From Piscicola geometra (taxonomy: Eukaryota; Annelida; Clitellata; Hirudinida; Piscicolidae): 64,000 nt of DNA. Position numbers and translations under genes: made by a program. Positions 20,833 to 35,000 of the stretch are shown piece after piece (positions within the stretch are counted from its first letter, which is position 1; every line of letters begins with the position of its first letter). The stretch is from NCBI GenBank assembly GCA_943735955.1, contig OX030956.1, positions 163,501 through 227,500 on the forward strand, read 5' to 3'. The notes beneath the pieces were generated by a model. The model was not told where the DNA came from. It searched no databases and saw nothing but the letters and a program-made list of their open reading frames with translations.

Positions 20833-23177
20833 CTTCGTTACTGGAGTTGTAGCGTGGGAAGCAGAGTGATCGCTTGCTTTATTGGGTTGAGGAAATTATA
20901 CTCAAAAGTTGTTGAATAATTATAGCACCAATATTCAAAATTAAAATATCTCATGAAAGTAATATTGAACGTGACGTTTTACTTTAATATTAGCTGATAA
21001 CCAACCATATATCTCAAAAATAGTTTAGCTAATTTAACTTCGAAGGTTTTCCATTTTATGTGAGTTGACTTATCATGAACATAATCCGGGATGTTTGTAT
21101 AATAGAAAAATTAATGAAACTCAATCAAACATTATTTCATCTTCAAGTCAAAAAACTTAAGAATGAAAACTTTAAACTCACAATTTTCACTGTAGTAGGA
21201 CATTTGACAACTTTACCAATTAATTGTCCTAAAGTGCACTTTGAGAAGTTGATGTTGAAAAGATCTCAAGAACTTGTTAACTCCAATTACAGCCTCTTCA
21301 CCCAATTCACTTACTGTGGCTTATCTGAATACTTGTCAAATTCTGCAATAGAAGAGAATGTGATGCATCTTCTCTTGCAAAGTTCTCCTCGTCTTCTTCA
21401 CTGAAAAATTCACTTTATTTGAAACCACAATTTACCCATAAGATTATTCGATCAGCTAAACACAATTTAAAAGTTATTGGTTCTGATCTTGAGATACGAT
21501 ACAACTATAATTATGTTCTCAGAATGGTAAGTAAGTTAGATATGAAGCGTAAAAGCTTGGAGTGACAAGGTTTCGCAAACGATCAAGGGGGCTTATATAG
21601 AGAGATCAGTGTAGAGTTAGCGAGTATGAAGAGCTTAATAAGAAATCTTAACCTGATTTAATTATTCATTTTTAAACGTTCTGCCAATCATGCCTTCAAG
21701 CATCCAATCAGCTTCCAGCTCGCTGAATAAGGCTTCTTTGTGATTGGCGGACAGAGAATCAAGAAATTAATCAATAATTACTTTAACAAAGACGAACATT
21801 GCAAGCCACGCCTTCAAATTATGAAGAAGGCGTTCATTGGTCAGGCATCCTGGTCTCTAAACAATTAAACTTTCCTCATGTATTAATCTTTAACAAGACC
21901 TTCAGTCGCTTAGCTTCGTCAAATGAACAATGATAAGTCGAGTACATTCATTCTTTTTCATTCATCCGTCCATCCATCTATTTTTTGTCATTCCATCCTG
22001 TTATTCATCATCCATCTTTTTAGTCGTTAATCCATCCATCTTTCAATTAATTCATTATAAAACTATAATTTAAAAATAGGAGAATAAGAAAATATTTTTT
22101 TATTAACCTACTTTTAGCTTATTCCGATTACTTGCTCTATTTAAATTTCTGTTTTATTTTAATATATGTAATTGTGTATGGGAATTTATGAAAGTGTATG
22201 TACATTAGACATTGTATAATTCTGTTTTTATTTGTAACTTCTGCGTACTTATCTGAGTCTATGCGTATGTGTTTATGTTTTGGTGTTTATTTTTTACTTC
22301 TAACCTTTGAATATAAACTCATGTATGAATGTATGTGTATATGCATGTAATTACGAATTTATGCATGTGTTTACGTTTGTCTTTATGTTTGTCTTTATGT
22401 GTTTAAGCGATGCCTAATAAAGTGCTGAAATAAAAGGCTTGTTCTTTTGAGCGGAAGAAGTTAAAGGTGAATGAGGAGGAAAGATCATAAATAAAGAAAT
22501 GACGTCATAAAGCTTATGCGGAGATGGTGAGGTAAGAGGAGAGTGAGGTAGATAGAGGGTGGGGTAGTTGGAGGGTAAGGTGGGGGAAGGAGAGGTAGTT
22601 GGATGGTGGAGGGGTGTTGATTCAAGGGGTGGTTGGTTGGTGGGTGATGAGGGAGTGGGTGGTCGGGTCTAAAAGGCTAAATATGCGAGTGATTGATGTG
22701 TTAGTGGACTGAAGGAGTCGATAAATGAGTGAAGAAGCTATGAAGGGAGCTTTGCATTGGACTGAAGGCTCTGAAAATATCTTCATCTCATTAAAAAATT
22801 GAAAATGTTATTGCTAATGTTTTTGGTGTGTGCCTTCAGCTAATTAATTAATCATTTAATTAATAAAAAAATTGCTTCAAAGTTTTTTTCCCGTTTTACT
22901 ATTGCAAAAAATTTGATCACATTTTCAACACAAAAACATTTTTTTAAATATTCAAAAAATTCTCAATAAAACAAAAATCGCATAAGCTGCATGAGCTGCC
23001 ATAATGGGAAGTCAGCGAGCGAGATAATTACTTGACCTGCGCTCAGCGCTATGAAAGGATATTCCTTATTCGGGCTCTTTGACTCGCCAGGCAGGCAAGC
23101 ATGTTCCGCTGATAACTCGTGATCTCTCGACGCATCAATCAAGCGTGCAGCCTCTGACGCTCTTATGCAAAGCTGCA
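20833..23177. other. Msx upstream flank
   Basis: This stretch should hold the Msx promoter, since the Msx start codon is at 20832 on the minus strand. No canonical TATA box could be assigned. Two CCAAT/ATTGG-like words occur at about 21,690-21,760. A perfect palindromic CRE (TGACGTCA) is at 22500-22507. The open frame at 21075-21404 has no recognisable domain. G-rich imperfect repeats lie at 22,520-22,670. Confidence 0.4.
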
Positions 23178-23775
23178 GTCGTGGTGTGGTGTGATGTGGG
23201 GGTGGCGCGGTGTGATGTGGGGGTGGTGTGGTGTGATGTGGGGGTGGTGTGGTGTGATGTGGGGGTGGTGCTGTGTGATGTGGGGGTGGTGCGGTGTGAT
23301 GTGGGAGTGGTGTGGTGTGATGTGGGGGTGGTGTGGTGTGATGTGGGGGTGGTGTGGTATGATGTGGGGGTGGTGCTGTGTGATGTGGGGGTGGTGTAGT
23401 GTGATGTGGGGGTGGTGCGGTGTGATGTGGGGGTGGTGCGGTGTGATGTGGGGGTGGTGTGGTGTGATGCGGGGTGGTGCGGTGTGATGTGGGGGTGGTG
23501 CTGTGTGATGTGGGAGTGGTGCGGTGTGATGTGGGGGTGGTGCTGTGTGATGTGGGGGTGGTGCGGTGTGATGTGGGAGTGGTGTGGTGTGATGTGGGGG
23601 TGGTGTGGTGTGATGTGGGGGTGGTGTGGTGTGATGTGTGGGTGGTGTGGTAAGATGTGGGAGTGGTGGAGTGTGATGTGGGGGTGGTGGAGTGTGATGT
23701 GGGGGTGGTGCAGTGTGATGTGGGGGTGGTGCGGTGTGATGTGGGGGTGGTGCGGTGTGATGTGGGGGTGGTGGT
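23178..23775. repeat. 21-bp minisatellite (GGTGTGATGTGGGGGTGGTG)
   Basis: About 28 copies of a 21-bp G-rich unit, with GTG/GCG/GCT variants at one position and GGGGG/GGGAG at another. The unit length is a multiple of three, so several frames stay open (Cys-Asp-Val-Gly-Val-Val-Trp), but this is repeat-driven. Confidence 0.97.
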
Positions 23776-26734
23776 TGGGTGGGTTGGAAGTGTGGGTCAT
23801 TTGGACGAATGCAAGCTGATGGTTTTAGAAACAGGTTGTAATTTTTTCAAAGTGTTAATTTAAAATGACTTGAAACAAGATATTCATGCGCCCTGCTTTA
23901 TGTAAACAGAAACTTGTAATATTTTATTTTTTAATTTACTAGTACATTTATGAATACTTTTTTCACAATTAATAAGTATAATAACTATTAAAAAAACTTT
24001 TAAATTTAGAAACTAAACCCTCAACTGTGGGCGTACGTTGAAGCTGTTACATGGCTTTCATCATTCAACTTATTGTGAAACCTGCTGAAATCATTTTTGA
24101 GAAAGTTTCAAAACAAGCTTTCAAACCCATCAATCTGTTTATTAATTACCACTCAACCAAAAGGTCACCATCAACGGGACACGATCTTCAAATCAGAAAG
24201 ATTGTTTTTTCAAAATAGCACTTGATTATCATTTATAAAGGTTTAGAAAACAAAAAAATTATTTTAATGAACTTTGTAACATTTCAATGTCACAATATGT
24301 TATGTTAAGTTTTATAAAATAAATTTATCAGTCTTTTTTTATTGGGATCTACCTCATCATCAAACTGCTCTAATTTAAACATTTAAACATTTTTTATACA
24401 CCCCGCCTTAATAATTTTAAAATCCATATGAATGAGTCAATCTCTCATCTCAACAACTGCTTTCGTGTCTCCTCAAAACCTCCAAAGCCTCTTCAGCATC
24501 TTACAAATCTTTTTAAATCTTCAAAGTTCCTATAACCCTAAACTTAAGTCGTTTAACCCTTTCTCATTCACTTTCCTTTCACCCAAGTTGCCAATCGAGC
24601 GGGAAGGCCAATTACCCGCCACAACTTCAGGCACGCTCCCACTTCCTCCATCCGCTCGTTAATCATCGCCTCTCACAAGGCCCATTATCGCCATCATTAT
24701 CAACACCATTACCACCATCATCATTATCAACACCATTACCACCATCATCATTATCAGCATCACTATTACTACAATCATTGTCATCATTACCGTCATCTCA
24801 GCCCATCAGCGTCGCATTTACTTCCACTTGAACATAATATCTTCAACTAATTATTTTAATCGTATTATCGATTTTATATAATTTTGTAAAAATTTAAAAC
24901 AGACATGAGTTATCGTTATATTGATAATAATCTATAATTTTATGAATTCATCGTAAACAAATGATGAATAAATAATTAATTAAATAATAGAGAACTAATA
25001 ATAACAATTTATAAGGTTTCTATACAATGTGCATGTCATTATTAATTAAACGGCTTATGTTCAATATAGGTCTACCACTTTGGTCTCAGTTACTGAATGC
25101 TGTATATGATCCTCTCCGTTTAAGAATCTACCCTGTTTTGAGAATTCCTACTTTTTTGCAACATCCAAAAATCTCACGCGCTATATTCTAGAATAGTTTT
25201 CGGGTGAATAGTTGTTGAGAAGTAACATTTAAGTTATTATTATAAAAGACAGGTCCATTCTAAAACGGTAAATATCCATTCTAAAATGAGACGGACATAT
25301 TTAGCTTGAAATTTATTTTCGATATGCTTAAAGTTACCGCTTATTTGTTATCAATATCAAAGTTAAATTGAAAAATTAAATTTTAAAATTTATAATAGAA
25401 ACAAAATGTGTTTAATACTTTTTTATCTCATCCGAAATAATTAAGCATCACGGGAGGAATGTTGCTTGCGCCCGATGTTATCTCAGGGGAACAGCATGCC
25501 TCCACCTTTCCTCGAGGACTCTCAAACTTCGAATTCACTGAAATTGATATCAGACCTTGTTTGATGGACACTAACATGTAACGCGAAGAGGTGTCAGTGA
25601 GTTGATGGCCGCTAGTGTTTCATATTTATAAGTGTTGCAAATGCACATATACAATTAAATTCTTAAAATAATAATAATAAAACAACTTATTAACCTTGTC
25701 GATGTATTGTTGAAAAGAAAAATAAAATAAAAATTGACATCGTAACATTTTTCATGCTTAATGACTTGAAGACACTTGCAGTTATTTATGTTGCCATCAA
25801 TCCTTCTCAGAAACATTCTTTTCAAACATTCTGGCGCCTGTGCCTTTGCCACTTGCTGTTCAAAAACGTTTTCCAAGTGGTGTTTCGAGGAAAGACTCGA
25901 GATAAAAATACAGAAATATTTTCGTGTTAAGTTTTCAATCATTTTATTATTTTTATGCAAGAGAGTAATGATGTGCGGCTTATTTGTCTCTAAAATCATC
26001 TGAAAAGCAAGGTTTTCGAGATAATAAAGATATGTTTTGTCTAAATTTTTTTTATATATATTTGAAAGAGCTTATGGCTTCAAAGTGGTTTTTGAAAAAG
26101 TAACAAATTGAGCTGCATCAAATGATAGTCCCGTGAATTCTTCTGAAAAAATCAAGAAAAAATCAATTTTTACAAATTATAAATTTAGTAAAACTGGGAA
26201 GTGATACTCACCCATCACCATCATCCTCGGCAGCACCTCGACCATTTCTACCTTCATCATCAGCATTATCGCCCTATCATCATATCGTTATCACACCTTT
26301 CATTCATCATGTTTTCTTTCTTATTCCTCTTCTTATTTTATTTTTTTTATCGTTCCTTTGTAAATGTGATACGTCTGAAGCATCTTCTGCAAGCGCCTTA
26401 TCTGCTGCCTCCCCCGCTGGGCCCTTCCACTCCAATCATCTTCACATCGTCTCCCGCTCAACAAATCCTATTTTCTTGCTATTAAACATATATAAGTGTT
26501 TAATTGAATAAATGGAAAATTATTGCTTTTAATATTATTCTTTTATCTAAGAGTGTTACCCATCGTTTAGGTCTGCAAAACCAAATCCAACCGTCAAAAA
26601 GTCAATGGTGGTCTGCACAACTAGCCATAACATTCAAACAACTTTAAAAACATCTCAAACGCCAAGATTGCAACAAAAAACAACGCAACTTTTCACTTTT
26701 TCTTTTTACCAAATATTTTAATCAATCCTTTCTT
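23776..26734. other. Gene-poor DNA
   Basis: No gene recognised. An ATTACCACCATCATCATTATCA-like imperfect repeat lies at about 24,690-24,790. The stretch at 25,440-25,620 is less AT-rich and non-repetitive but not obviously coding. Short (CAT)n tracts occur near 26,215-26,280. Confidence 0.45.
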
Positions 26735-26985
26735 CCCCATCACACCACCATACCTGCCTACTATCTCAACACACCACCATACGTTTTCACCACACTCCAC
26801 ACCACCATACCTGCCCACTATCTCAACACACCACCATACGTTTTCACCACACTCCACACCACCATACCTGCCCACTATCTCAACACACCACCATACGTTT
26901 TCACCACACTCCACACCACCATACCTGCCCACTATCTCAACACACCACCATACGTTTTCACCACACTCCACACCACCGCCACACC
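26735..26985. repeat. 57-bp minisatellite
   Basis: About 4.3 copies of a 57-bp unit (containing CCTGCCCACTATCTCAACAC and CATACGTTTTCACCACACTC), nearly identical copy to copy. On the minus strand it reads as a 19-residue repeat without stops, but no flanking exon signals or start context support a gene. Confidence 0.95.
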
Positions 26986-29467
26986 ACACCATCGAACCAC
27001 ACTATCTCACCAGCACTACAGCACATCTCTATCGTATGCACCATCTTGCAGACGTTTTTCCAGGGAATCTTGTTTACTGCCTATCTCAAACAGGCATTCA
27101 TTAAAGGAATAAATAAAAGGATACACCGCGATGCATGTTGTAATTGCGTATGTCTTATGTATTTGCGGATGTCAAAATAACTTATCACCTTTCATATGCT
27201 ATTAACGTAGCAATTTTTGGTTTTCTTTCTATTTCTTGAATGTTTCTCTAGCATTGTTTGAGCTTTACTTTATAAATATTTTTCACGAGTTAATTTGACG
27301 AGGTTTATATTTGAGAGTTTTATTAACAAAGAATGTGGTGGTTGTTTTGGCTGGAGCGAGTGCAAGTTGATTGACTTGATCTGTAATAACCTCGTCTGGA
27401 GGTGGGAGGAGGTCATTTAAAACTCCTCCATGACGTCACATCGTGACGTGCCACGACATCCATTCAAAGGCAGGTAGCTTTGCATCACAAAGGGCTTCTG
27501 ATTGTAGAAACATCTAATAGAAACACTTACACACACACACACAAGCACACACATACACACACACACACACAAACGCCTACACACACATACACACACAAAC
27601 ACACACACACACAGAGCGAGTCTTTAGAGCTCTTTATTCGCCTATTATAGTTGCATGGCATATCATTTAATCCCATGATGGATGACTGAAACACCGACCA
27701 GCAGTCAAGGAAAGCAAGAAGATTTCAAGATGTAGGTTATTCACCCAGCATAACAGCAGCTTCTGGAGACTTGTTAATAAAACTCAGTCTACGGGGCTCG
27801 CTAAGATTTTTCTTGAATCTTTGAACGAATTCTTGAAGGTAAATAAACAAATGGAAAACACTTTTTTTACACAAAACTACTTTCAAATTACTTTTCTACT
27901 ATTCAAATCACAAATTATAGGAATAACAAATGATATCAAATGTATTCAAAATGTAAGGATGAATGAAGTTCCAAATCATGATAAGAGATTCGTTGAAATG
28001 GCAGCATAGGTTCATTTCATCCTCATCAAATTCGTCTGCGTGATGCTGTGGCTTGTAATGGAGCTATGAAAACAATTTATCATTTGAGAGCAGAATAAAA
28101 TCTCAGATTATCATTATCATCCTCCCCGCCTTCTCCTCCATCATCATTTTCATCATCAAATCCAATTCCAGTTTCCCTGGAAGCAATCAATGACACTTTA
28201 GGCATCATGGGTCTAGTTAGGAGCGGTGCACTTTCAATTATGATGTCTCAAAACGCCTTGCAGGGTCGTAAGTGGCGGAATGGTGTCAATCACTGCATCT
28301 GGCAGTCTGATGATGATGATGAGAGGAAAAGGATGAAGATGGTGATGATGAGAAGAAGGAGAAATAGAATGAGGTGTTGATGAAACTGATTATGATATTA
28401 ACGATATAAAGGATTATTTTAAAACAAAGAATAAAAAAAAGTTAATTGAAATAGAAAAAGAAGAAAGACAAGTAGTATTTGACCAGTATTTGACCAGGTA
28501 AATTAGTCTGTTTAACAATTTCAAAACAAATGGAAAAAGTTCGTGTCTTCTTCACGAATCATATCCTGAAACGCACAAAAATAAAAAATTAAAGATTTAA
28601 ACCATGTAAATATTCTGAACTGTTATGAATTAATATAGGCTGATCAAAAGGGAAACAAGACACGTGAAACTAAGAACTGGGGCTATGTAAGAACAATCCT
28701 GAAAAGCGCAATGATAATAATTAAGTACTTTTCATTATTCATGATCTTTGATAGCCACTTCCGCCTAGCGCCATCTTTTAAATTTAATGAAGCGCCATGC
28801 AGAGAATACGTGCTCTTTGCCTTTCGAAACAAGGAAAAATGGTAAAGGGCGATGGATGGGGGTTGGGGATGAAGACAGTGGAAGGAAGGAAGGAGTTGTG
28901 AAGCAGATAATACTTATAAAACCAAAACTTTTAGCAGTAGTTTTGAAGGTATTAGCAGTACTAAAAAGAAAACTTGAAAGTGAATAAGTTTGAAAAAACA
29001 CAAAAATACAATAAATAAATTCAAAAGCAAAAAAAAAAAAGCAAAAAAGTAACACACAAAAACTTATGCCGTATTAAGAATTTATGAGGGTCGTATATAT
29101 GGGGAGGCAGTGTTAAACACGCGCATTACTTAAAGTGCCATCAATTTGAATGGAGACCCCTCCAGCACGTCCACCTTCCCTAAGACCACCCCTGTAGTCG
29201 CCTTAATTGACTTTCTCTCATTCTGAAGCTGCATGTGTTCATGGGTGTATAGAGCGATGGTGCTGATGTTAAATCTGAATGTTCAAATGCGTGTAAGAGG
29301 GTCTGGACGCTGCGATCTTCGAGTGGTCAGGCTGTTCCTAGAAGCCTCTTTGCTGCAGGGAAAACTCTCGCCCTGCTCTATCAAATCTTCACAACTTTTT
29401 TACCTCGTTTACTTTTCACTGTTTTCTTCCGTTATCACTCTCATCATCCTCATTCTCGTCAACACCA
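26986..29467. other. Gene-poor DNA with a (CA)n tract
   Basis: (CA)n-rich sequence at about 27,527-27,612. A perfect CRE palindrome TGACGTCA at 27431-27438 is followed by a half-site TGACGTG. No coding exon was recognised. The remaining open frames lie in A- or T-rich low-complexity sequence. Confidence 0.45.
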
Positions 29468-30005
29468 TCATCTTCATCATCATCATCATCATCTTCACCA
29501 TCGTCACCACCATCATCACCACCATCATCACCACCATCATCACCACCATCATCACCACCATCATCACCACCATCATCACCACCATCATCACCACCATCAT
29601 CACCACCATCATCACCACCATCATCACCACCATCATCACCACCATCATCACCACCATCATCACCACCATCATCACCACTATCATCACCACCATCATCACC
29701 ACCATCATCACCACCATCATCACCACCATCATCACCACCATCATCACCACCATCATCACCACCATCATCACCACCATCATCACCACCATCATCACCACCA
29801 TCATCACCACCATCATCACCACCATCATCACCACTATCATCACCACCATCATCACCACCATCATCACCACCATCATCACCACCATCATCACCACCATCAT
29901 CACCACCATCATCACCACCATCATCACCACCATCATCACCACCATCATCACCACTATCATCACCACCATCATCACCATCGCCATCATCATCATCATCATC
30001 ACCAA
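29468..30005. repeat. 12-bp minisatellite (ACCACCATCATC)
   Basis: About 40 copies of the 12-mer ACCACCATCATC, with sparse ACCACTATC variants at near-regular spacing, flanked by simple (ATC)n. The reading frames through it (Thr-Thr-Ile-Ile, Asp-Asp-Gly-Gly, Met-Val-Val-Met) are artefacts. Confidence 0.97.
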
Positions 30006-31124
30006 AAGCAGCAGCAACAATGACGACACAGAATCGGACGCAATTAAAAGCGCCAATCAAGCAGCCATTTAACTGCATGCCGACATTATCACATTCTTCT
30101 CCATCTTCTTCGTCATCGTCTCATCATCATCATCATCATCGTCATCATCATCATCGTCATCATCACTCTCCAAATTCTAATCATAATCATTATCTTGTCA
30201 TCATTGTATTTGGAATATAGATGATTCATTGCAACTCATTTCATTTTCAAAATTGAACAAAATAATCATCATCATCATCACCAGCGGAACCACCTCATCA
30301 CCAGATTCTACCATTATCCCCCACTGCTACCATTACCACCAACACCCTTCTTAGCAACACCGCCATTACTATTACCATCACCACCAACACCACCTACTAC
30401 AATCATCATCACCACCACCACCACCTTTCAGCATCTTTCAGGGAGGCTTTCGGAAACTGCACGAGGCCATTAAAAATGCACAAGTCTTAATGCTGCCCTC
30501 TCGCGGCGACTTCCAACTAATGGCGAGTTATCGCTCCTCGTCTCCCCAAACATTCGTACATTTCGCCTATGTAGTCTTTTAACCATTTCTGAATTAAATT
30601 AAGTTACATTTTTCTCTGATTTCTCTTGATTTTAAGCCACTAGGTAATTGTCTTAATGTTTGTGAAGAATTCAAAGTGAGGTTAGAAACAAATTTGAATC
30701 TTCTGCTGTTTCTTGCAGCGCTTGAGTGCCTTTGATTGGCCAATGATTTCAATTATAAATTTAATCAGAAAAAATATAATTCAAATTATTTTTATTTTAA
30801 AAAATTTAATTGGAAAATAGCTTTTAATCAATTTGTTCGAGGTCGAAATTAAAAGCGTAGAAATGTTGTTAAAAAAGTTTTTAAAAAAACTTAAACAAAC
30901 TTTCAAATACGCTTCAAGCATAAAAAGCATCAAGGAATTAAATTCCAGTGAAAAGGTGAAAGCTAAAAAAGGCTTACAGACCAAAGCTTTGAATTTATAA
31001 GGCTGGAAGTTTTGAAATTGGCCATTTATCATTCGGCCTTTGAGAGACTCTTATTGCCGCGTCCTTAAATAACACCAAGTTATTCTCGACTTTGTGCCGT
31101 TCGAGGTGGCTGATGCTGGAAGGG
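30006..31124. other. Spacer between satellite arrays
   Basis: (CAT/CGT)n at about 30,115-30,170 and ACC/ATC-rich imperfect repeats at 30,265-30,430. A more complex stretch at about 30,440-30,570 has no recognisable coding exon. Confidence 0.45.
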
Positions 31125-31447
31125 GTTGGTAGTAGTGTGATGGCTGTAGTTGCGGTAGTGGTTGTTGTGGTCGTTGTGGTGTTGGTTGTGGTGGTAGTAG
31201 TGTGATGGCCGTAGTTGTGGTGATGGTTGTGGTGATGGTTGTGGTGATGGTTGTGGTGATGGTTGTAGTGATGGTTGTGGTGATGGTTGTGGTGATGGTT
31301 GTGGTGATGGTTGTGGTGATGGTTGTGGTGATGGTTATGGTGATGGTTGTGGTGATGGTTGTGGTGATGGTTCTGGTGGTGGTTGTGGTGATGGTTGTGG
31401 TGATGGTTATGGTGGTGGTTGTGGTGATGGTTCTGGTGGTGGTGATA
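31125..31447. repeat. 12-bp minisatellite (GGTTGTGGTGAT)
   Basis: GGTTGTGGTGAT units (with TAG and CTG variants) adjoin and partly share sequence with the 14-bp array to the right, suggesting one array that changed its unit length. Confidence 0.93.
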
Positions 31448-32056
31448 GTGGTGATATGGTAGTGGTGGTATGGTAGTGGTGATGTGGTAGTGGTGGTGTG
31501 GTAGTGGTGATGTGGTAGTGGTGATGTGGTAGTGGTGATGTGGTAGTGGTGATGTGGTAGTGGTGATGTGGTAGTGGTGATGTGGTAGTGGTGATGTGGT
31601 AGTGGTGATGTGGTAGTGGTGATGTGGTAGTGGTGGTATGGTAGTGGTGATGTGGTAGTGGTGATGTGGTAGTGGTGATGTGGTAGTGGTGATGTGGTAG
31701 TGGTGATGTGGTAGTGGTGATGTGGTAGTGGTGATGTGGTAGTGGTGATGTGGTAGTGGTGATGTGGTAGTGGTGATGTGGTAGTGGTGATGTGGTAGTG
31801 GTGGTGTGGTAGTGGTGATGTGGTAGTGGTGATGTGGTAGTGGTGATGTGGTAGTGGTGGTGTGGTAGTGGTGATGTGGTAGTGGTGATGTGGTAGTGGT
31901 GGTGTGGTAGTGGTGATGTGGTAGTGGTGATGTGGTAGTGGTGATGTGGTAGTGGTGATGTGGTAGTGGTGATGTGGTAGTGGTGATGTGGTAGTGGTGA
32001 TGTGGTAGTGGTGATATGGCAGTGGTGATGTGGTAGTGGTGATGTGGTAGTGGTGA
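31448..32056. repeat. 14-bp minisatellite (GATGTGGTAGTGGT)
   Basis: About 43 copies of a 14-bp unit, nearly perfect, with a minority variant GGTGTGGTAGTGGT scattered through the array. Because 14 is not a multiple of three, each frame cycles through 14 residues. The His/Pro/Thr-rich open frames are spurious. Confidence 0.97.
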
Positions 32057-35000
32057 TATTCTTTTGAATCTGCTAAACAAAGATTCAATAAGGTTAAATA
32101 ATAAACAACTGTTCAAATCTCGAAGAGTTCACCTAAAATAAAAAAAGTTCAAACAATTAACATCAATTTTAAATTTGCCTAAGACGTTTGTTACCCAGAA
32201 ATCTAATCCTTAACCTCACACTGCACAACTTATAACTCACCAACAGAAAATCTCAACCTCACTCTCACCAACGGAAACCATCGCCACCACTAACTGCCCG
32301 TCTAGATGGACTGCATTGAGTGGTGATAAAGGAAAGTGCTCGCTCGCGGTGTACCAGGCACCACTTCTGTAGGCTCCAGTGCTTCTTAATGTGATGTACA
32401 CACCTAATTGTACGCGTTTATGTGCGTTTTTTGTACGCTTTATCTTGTTTTATTGTAAGAAGAGGGTTTACGGAGTGTGGATGTTGAGATATTTTGGAAT
32501 GTTTTAGAGTTTTTAGTATCTTTAATGAGCATATATTTTTATATAATTAACGTCAGACTCACTTGGTAAAGCAATAAAATAATTGAAAAACTAATAGGCA
32601 ATTTATTGATTTTTTCAACAATTAAATTAGCTTTAATTATGAAATTGCCATTTTTCGAGTTTATTCTGAGTTATTTCTCATTAAAGAACAATCAGAAATC
32701 ATAAAAAATAATCTGTTAAAATGATCGATAGGTTTGGTTCATGGTCCTGATCGATTGCCAAGATGTCAAACAACACTCTAAATACATCAAAATTAGATTT
32801 TTGTAGAAATATTTGCTATTATTTTATATTTTAATAATTCTAATTAATTTAAATTAAATATAAAATCGTTTTTAATAAACAATTTTCATAATATTATAAA
32901 TAATTATCATTGCTTTATATTAGCGAATGAGGGGGTAGATAAAAAAGTCAATGAATGGAAGAAAAGATGGATTTATGAGTGAATGAGATGAAAATATGAT
33001 ATCTGCATCAAGGGATGGATAAATAAAAGAAATGAAATTTCAATTACGGAGGTAAATGAGTTGAAATGAGATAAATTCGCTGGCAGGGATCCCTGCTGAA
33101 GACAATTAAAATGACTGCTCCGTATCTGAGAGCCTAATAGACCATTCGATGTGTACTACTCTTGAGAAGTCAGTGTTTGAGAGTAAAATGGACTGGTGGT
33201 GGGTGAATGATTGTGTGGCGTAAGTTCATGATATAGTTGGTAAGTTATCAGATTGACTTGGTACACTTATTCAGCTCAATGATGTAGAAACCCCATTTTG
33301 GTCATAGACCAGTTACTTTGTCAAAAAAACTTCTGTTTCTTCTTGTTGGAAGATATTTTGGTTCGCGCCATAAAAACTCTTTTAAAGAATTTTCCAATAA
33401 ATGTTATTGGAAGAAAAACAAGATGGCTAAACATGTTATGCATTTACTTATCCACTATGTTCATGTGTTCACACATCCACATACACACACTCACAAATAC
33501 AAATACACATAAAGTATATTTATATACCAACATACTTAAAGTGAGCGAGTGTGGCAGTAATCAAGGGCACATTTCTTGAGTTATCAACGCTCATGCGATT
33601 GCATCTCTATTCTGGGTGGACATCCTTCGCATACTGATCATATATTCAATGCATAACCACACATTCTGCACATGTTTGTATGAGTATGTATGTGTAATGT
33701 CAGTTTATATTCAAGCCTATATATTTCACATAATATCTAGATAATATATGAATACACGAATACATATAGGTACGCCTAGGATTGATATTTAAAAAGGTTA
33801 ATTGAAATGAAGATATCAAGATGGACCCTCTGGGTGGGCGAGGCTTTTCTCTGACACATGGACCCTTCGAGTGAAAGTCTAATAGAATGTTCAGTGTGTT
33901 TTCTACTCTACATTTATTTTGATGAATAAAAAACTTATATATACATTTATGTCTGGTAGTATGAACAATGAATGTTTCAATAATATTAATTATTATTAAA
34001 TCTGGTAAAATTCAGGTTATTATAGTTTAAAAACAAATATTTATCAATTCTTGTTTTGTTTGATAATTTTTGCATCTATTAAAGTTTTGAGCATCCCAAA
34101 ACAAGATTGATAAATTTTAAACTTCATCACGGCAAGCTTTCTATTATCAAGCAGCTCTCCAGAGAACGAAAAGATTTCATTTTAACAAAATATTATTATT
34201 TATATTCTTACTTCCTTCATTGATATTGATAGCCTTCAGCGGGATTAGCGTCTGAATGGAGGACTCTTTACTGAGCACTTGATCACTCCGCCGGCAGGAG
34301 GGAGTCCAGGGGGCCGTTGTGAGGGGTCCATTTAATAATAAAAATAGAAATTTTTATTTATGAAAAAATTAGATTAAAAATATGTATTTTGACATTAATT
34401 GATTATATTGCATGGAGATATAAAATATAATGAGTATTTTGAGAGAATATTAAATTTTTTAGAAATTAATCACCTTTGCAGTGTGACTGAGCTTGGAGTA
34501 TGTTTTTAACAAGATTTATTTTATTTAAGAATGTATTGAATGTAGAATATGGAAGAATAAATTATTATATCTGAAATTTTTTTATCTATCTTTTAAACTT
34601 TGTCTAACCAATTTTCTTCATTCTTCAAAATTAAACTTTTAATTAAGTAATTAAACATTCACTCACTTTTTAGTTTTAGGTAGATTTAAAAGTCCAAATC
34701 CATAAGTTATATGATATTTTCTTCAAGACAATGTGAAGACAAAGAAGAAGAGTCGACCAGAAACACGGAATACATTTTATTAAAACATTAAAATGTATTT
34801 ATTTAATACGAGTAAGTGAAATACTAATTTAGTTAAAATTACATGTTGTAGATCTTTCAATGTATGCTTAGCTGACTAAATGAGTTTGATTGACTAATGA
34901 ATTAAGCAAGTTTCAAAATGTCATATGAATGACGAATTATATAAAATATGAATATAATATAGTTTATATGGGAGAGTTCATACACCTATAATCCTCTTCT

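Noticed and set aside
21075..21404. 109-codon plus-strand frame upstream of Msx
   Set aside because: Composition resembles surrounding AT-rich DNA; no motif or splice support.
23079..23863. Cys-Asp-Val-Gly-Val-Val-Trp repeat protein
   Set aside because: The 21-bp unit is a multiple of three and preserves frames on both strands; there is no start context, splice signal or non-repeat domain.
23178..32056. Possible CRISPR-like arrays
   Set aside because: The repeats are head-to-tail minisatellites without unique spacers, in a eukaryotic sequence.
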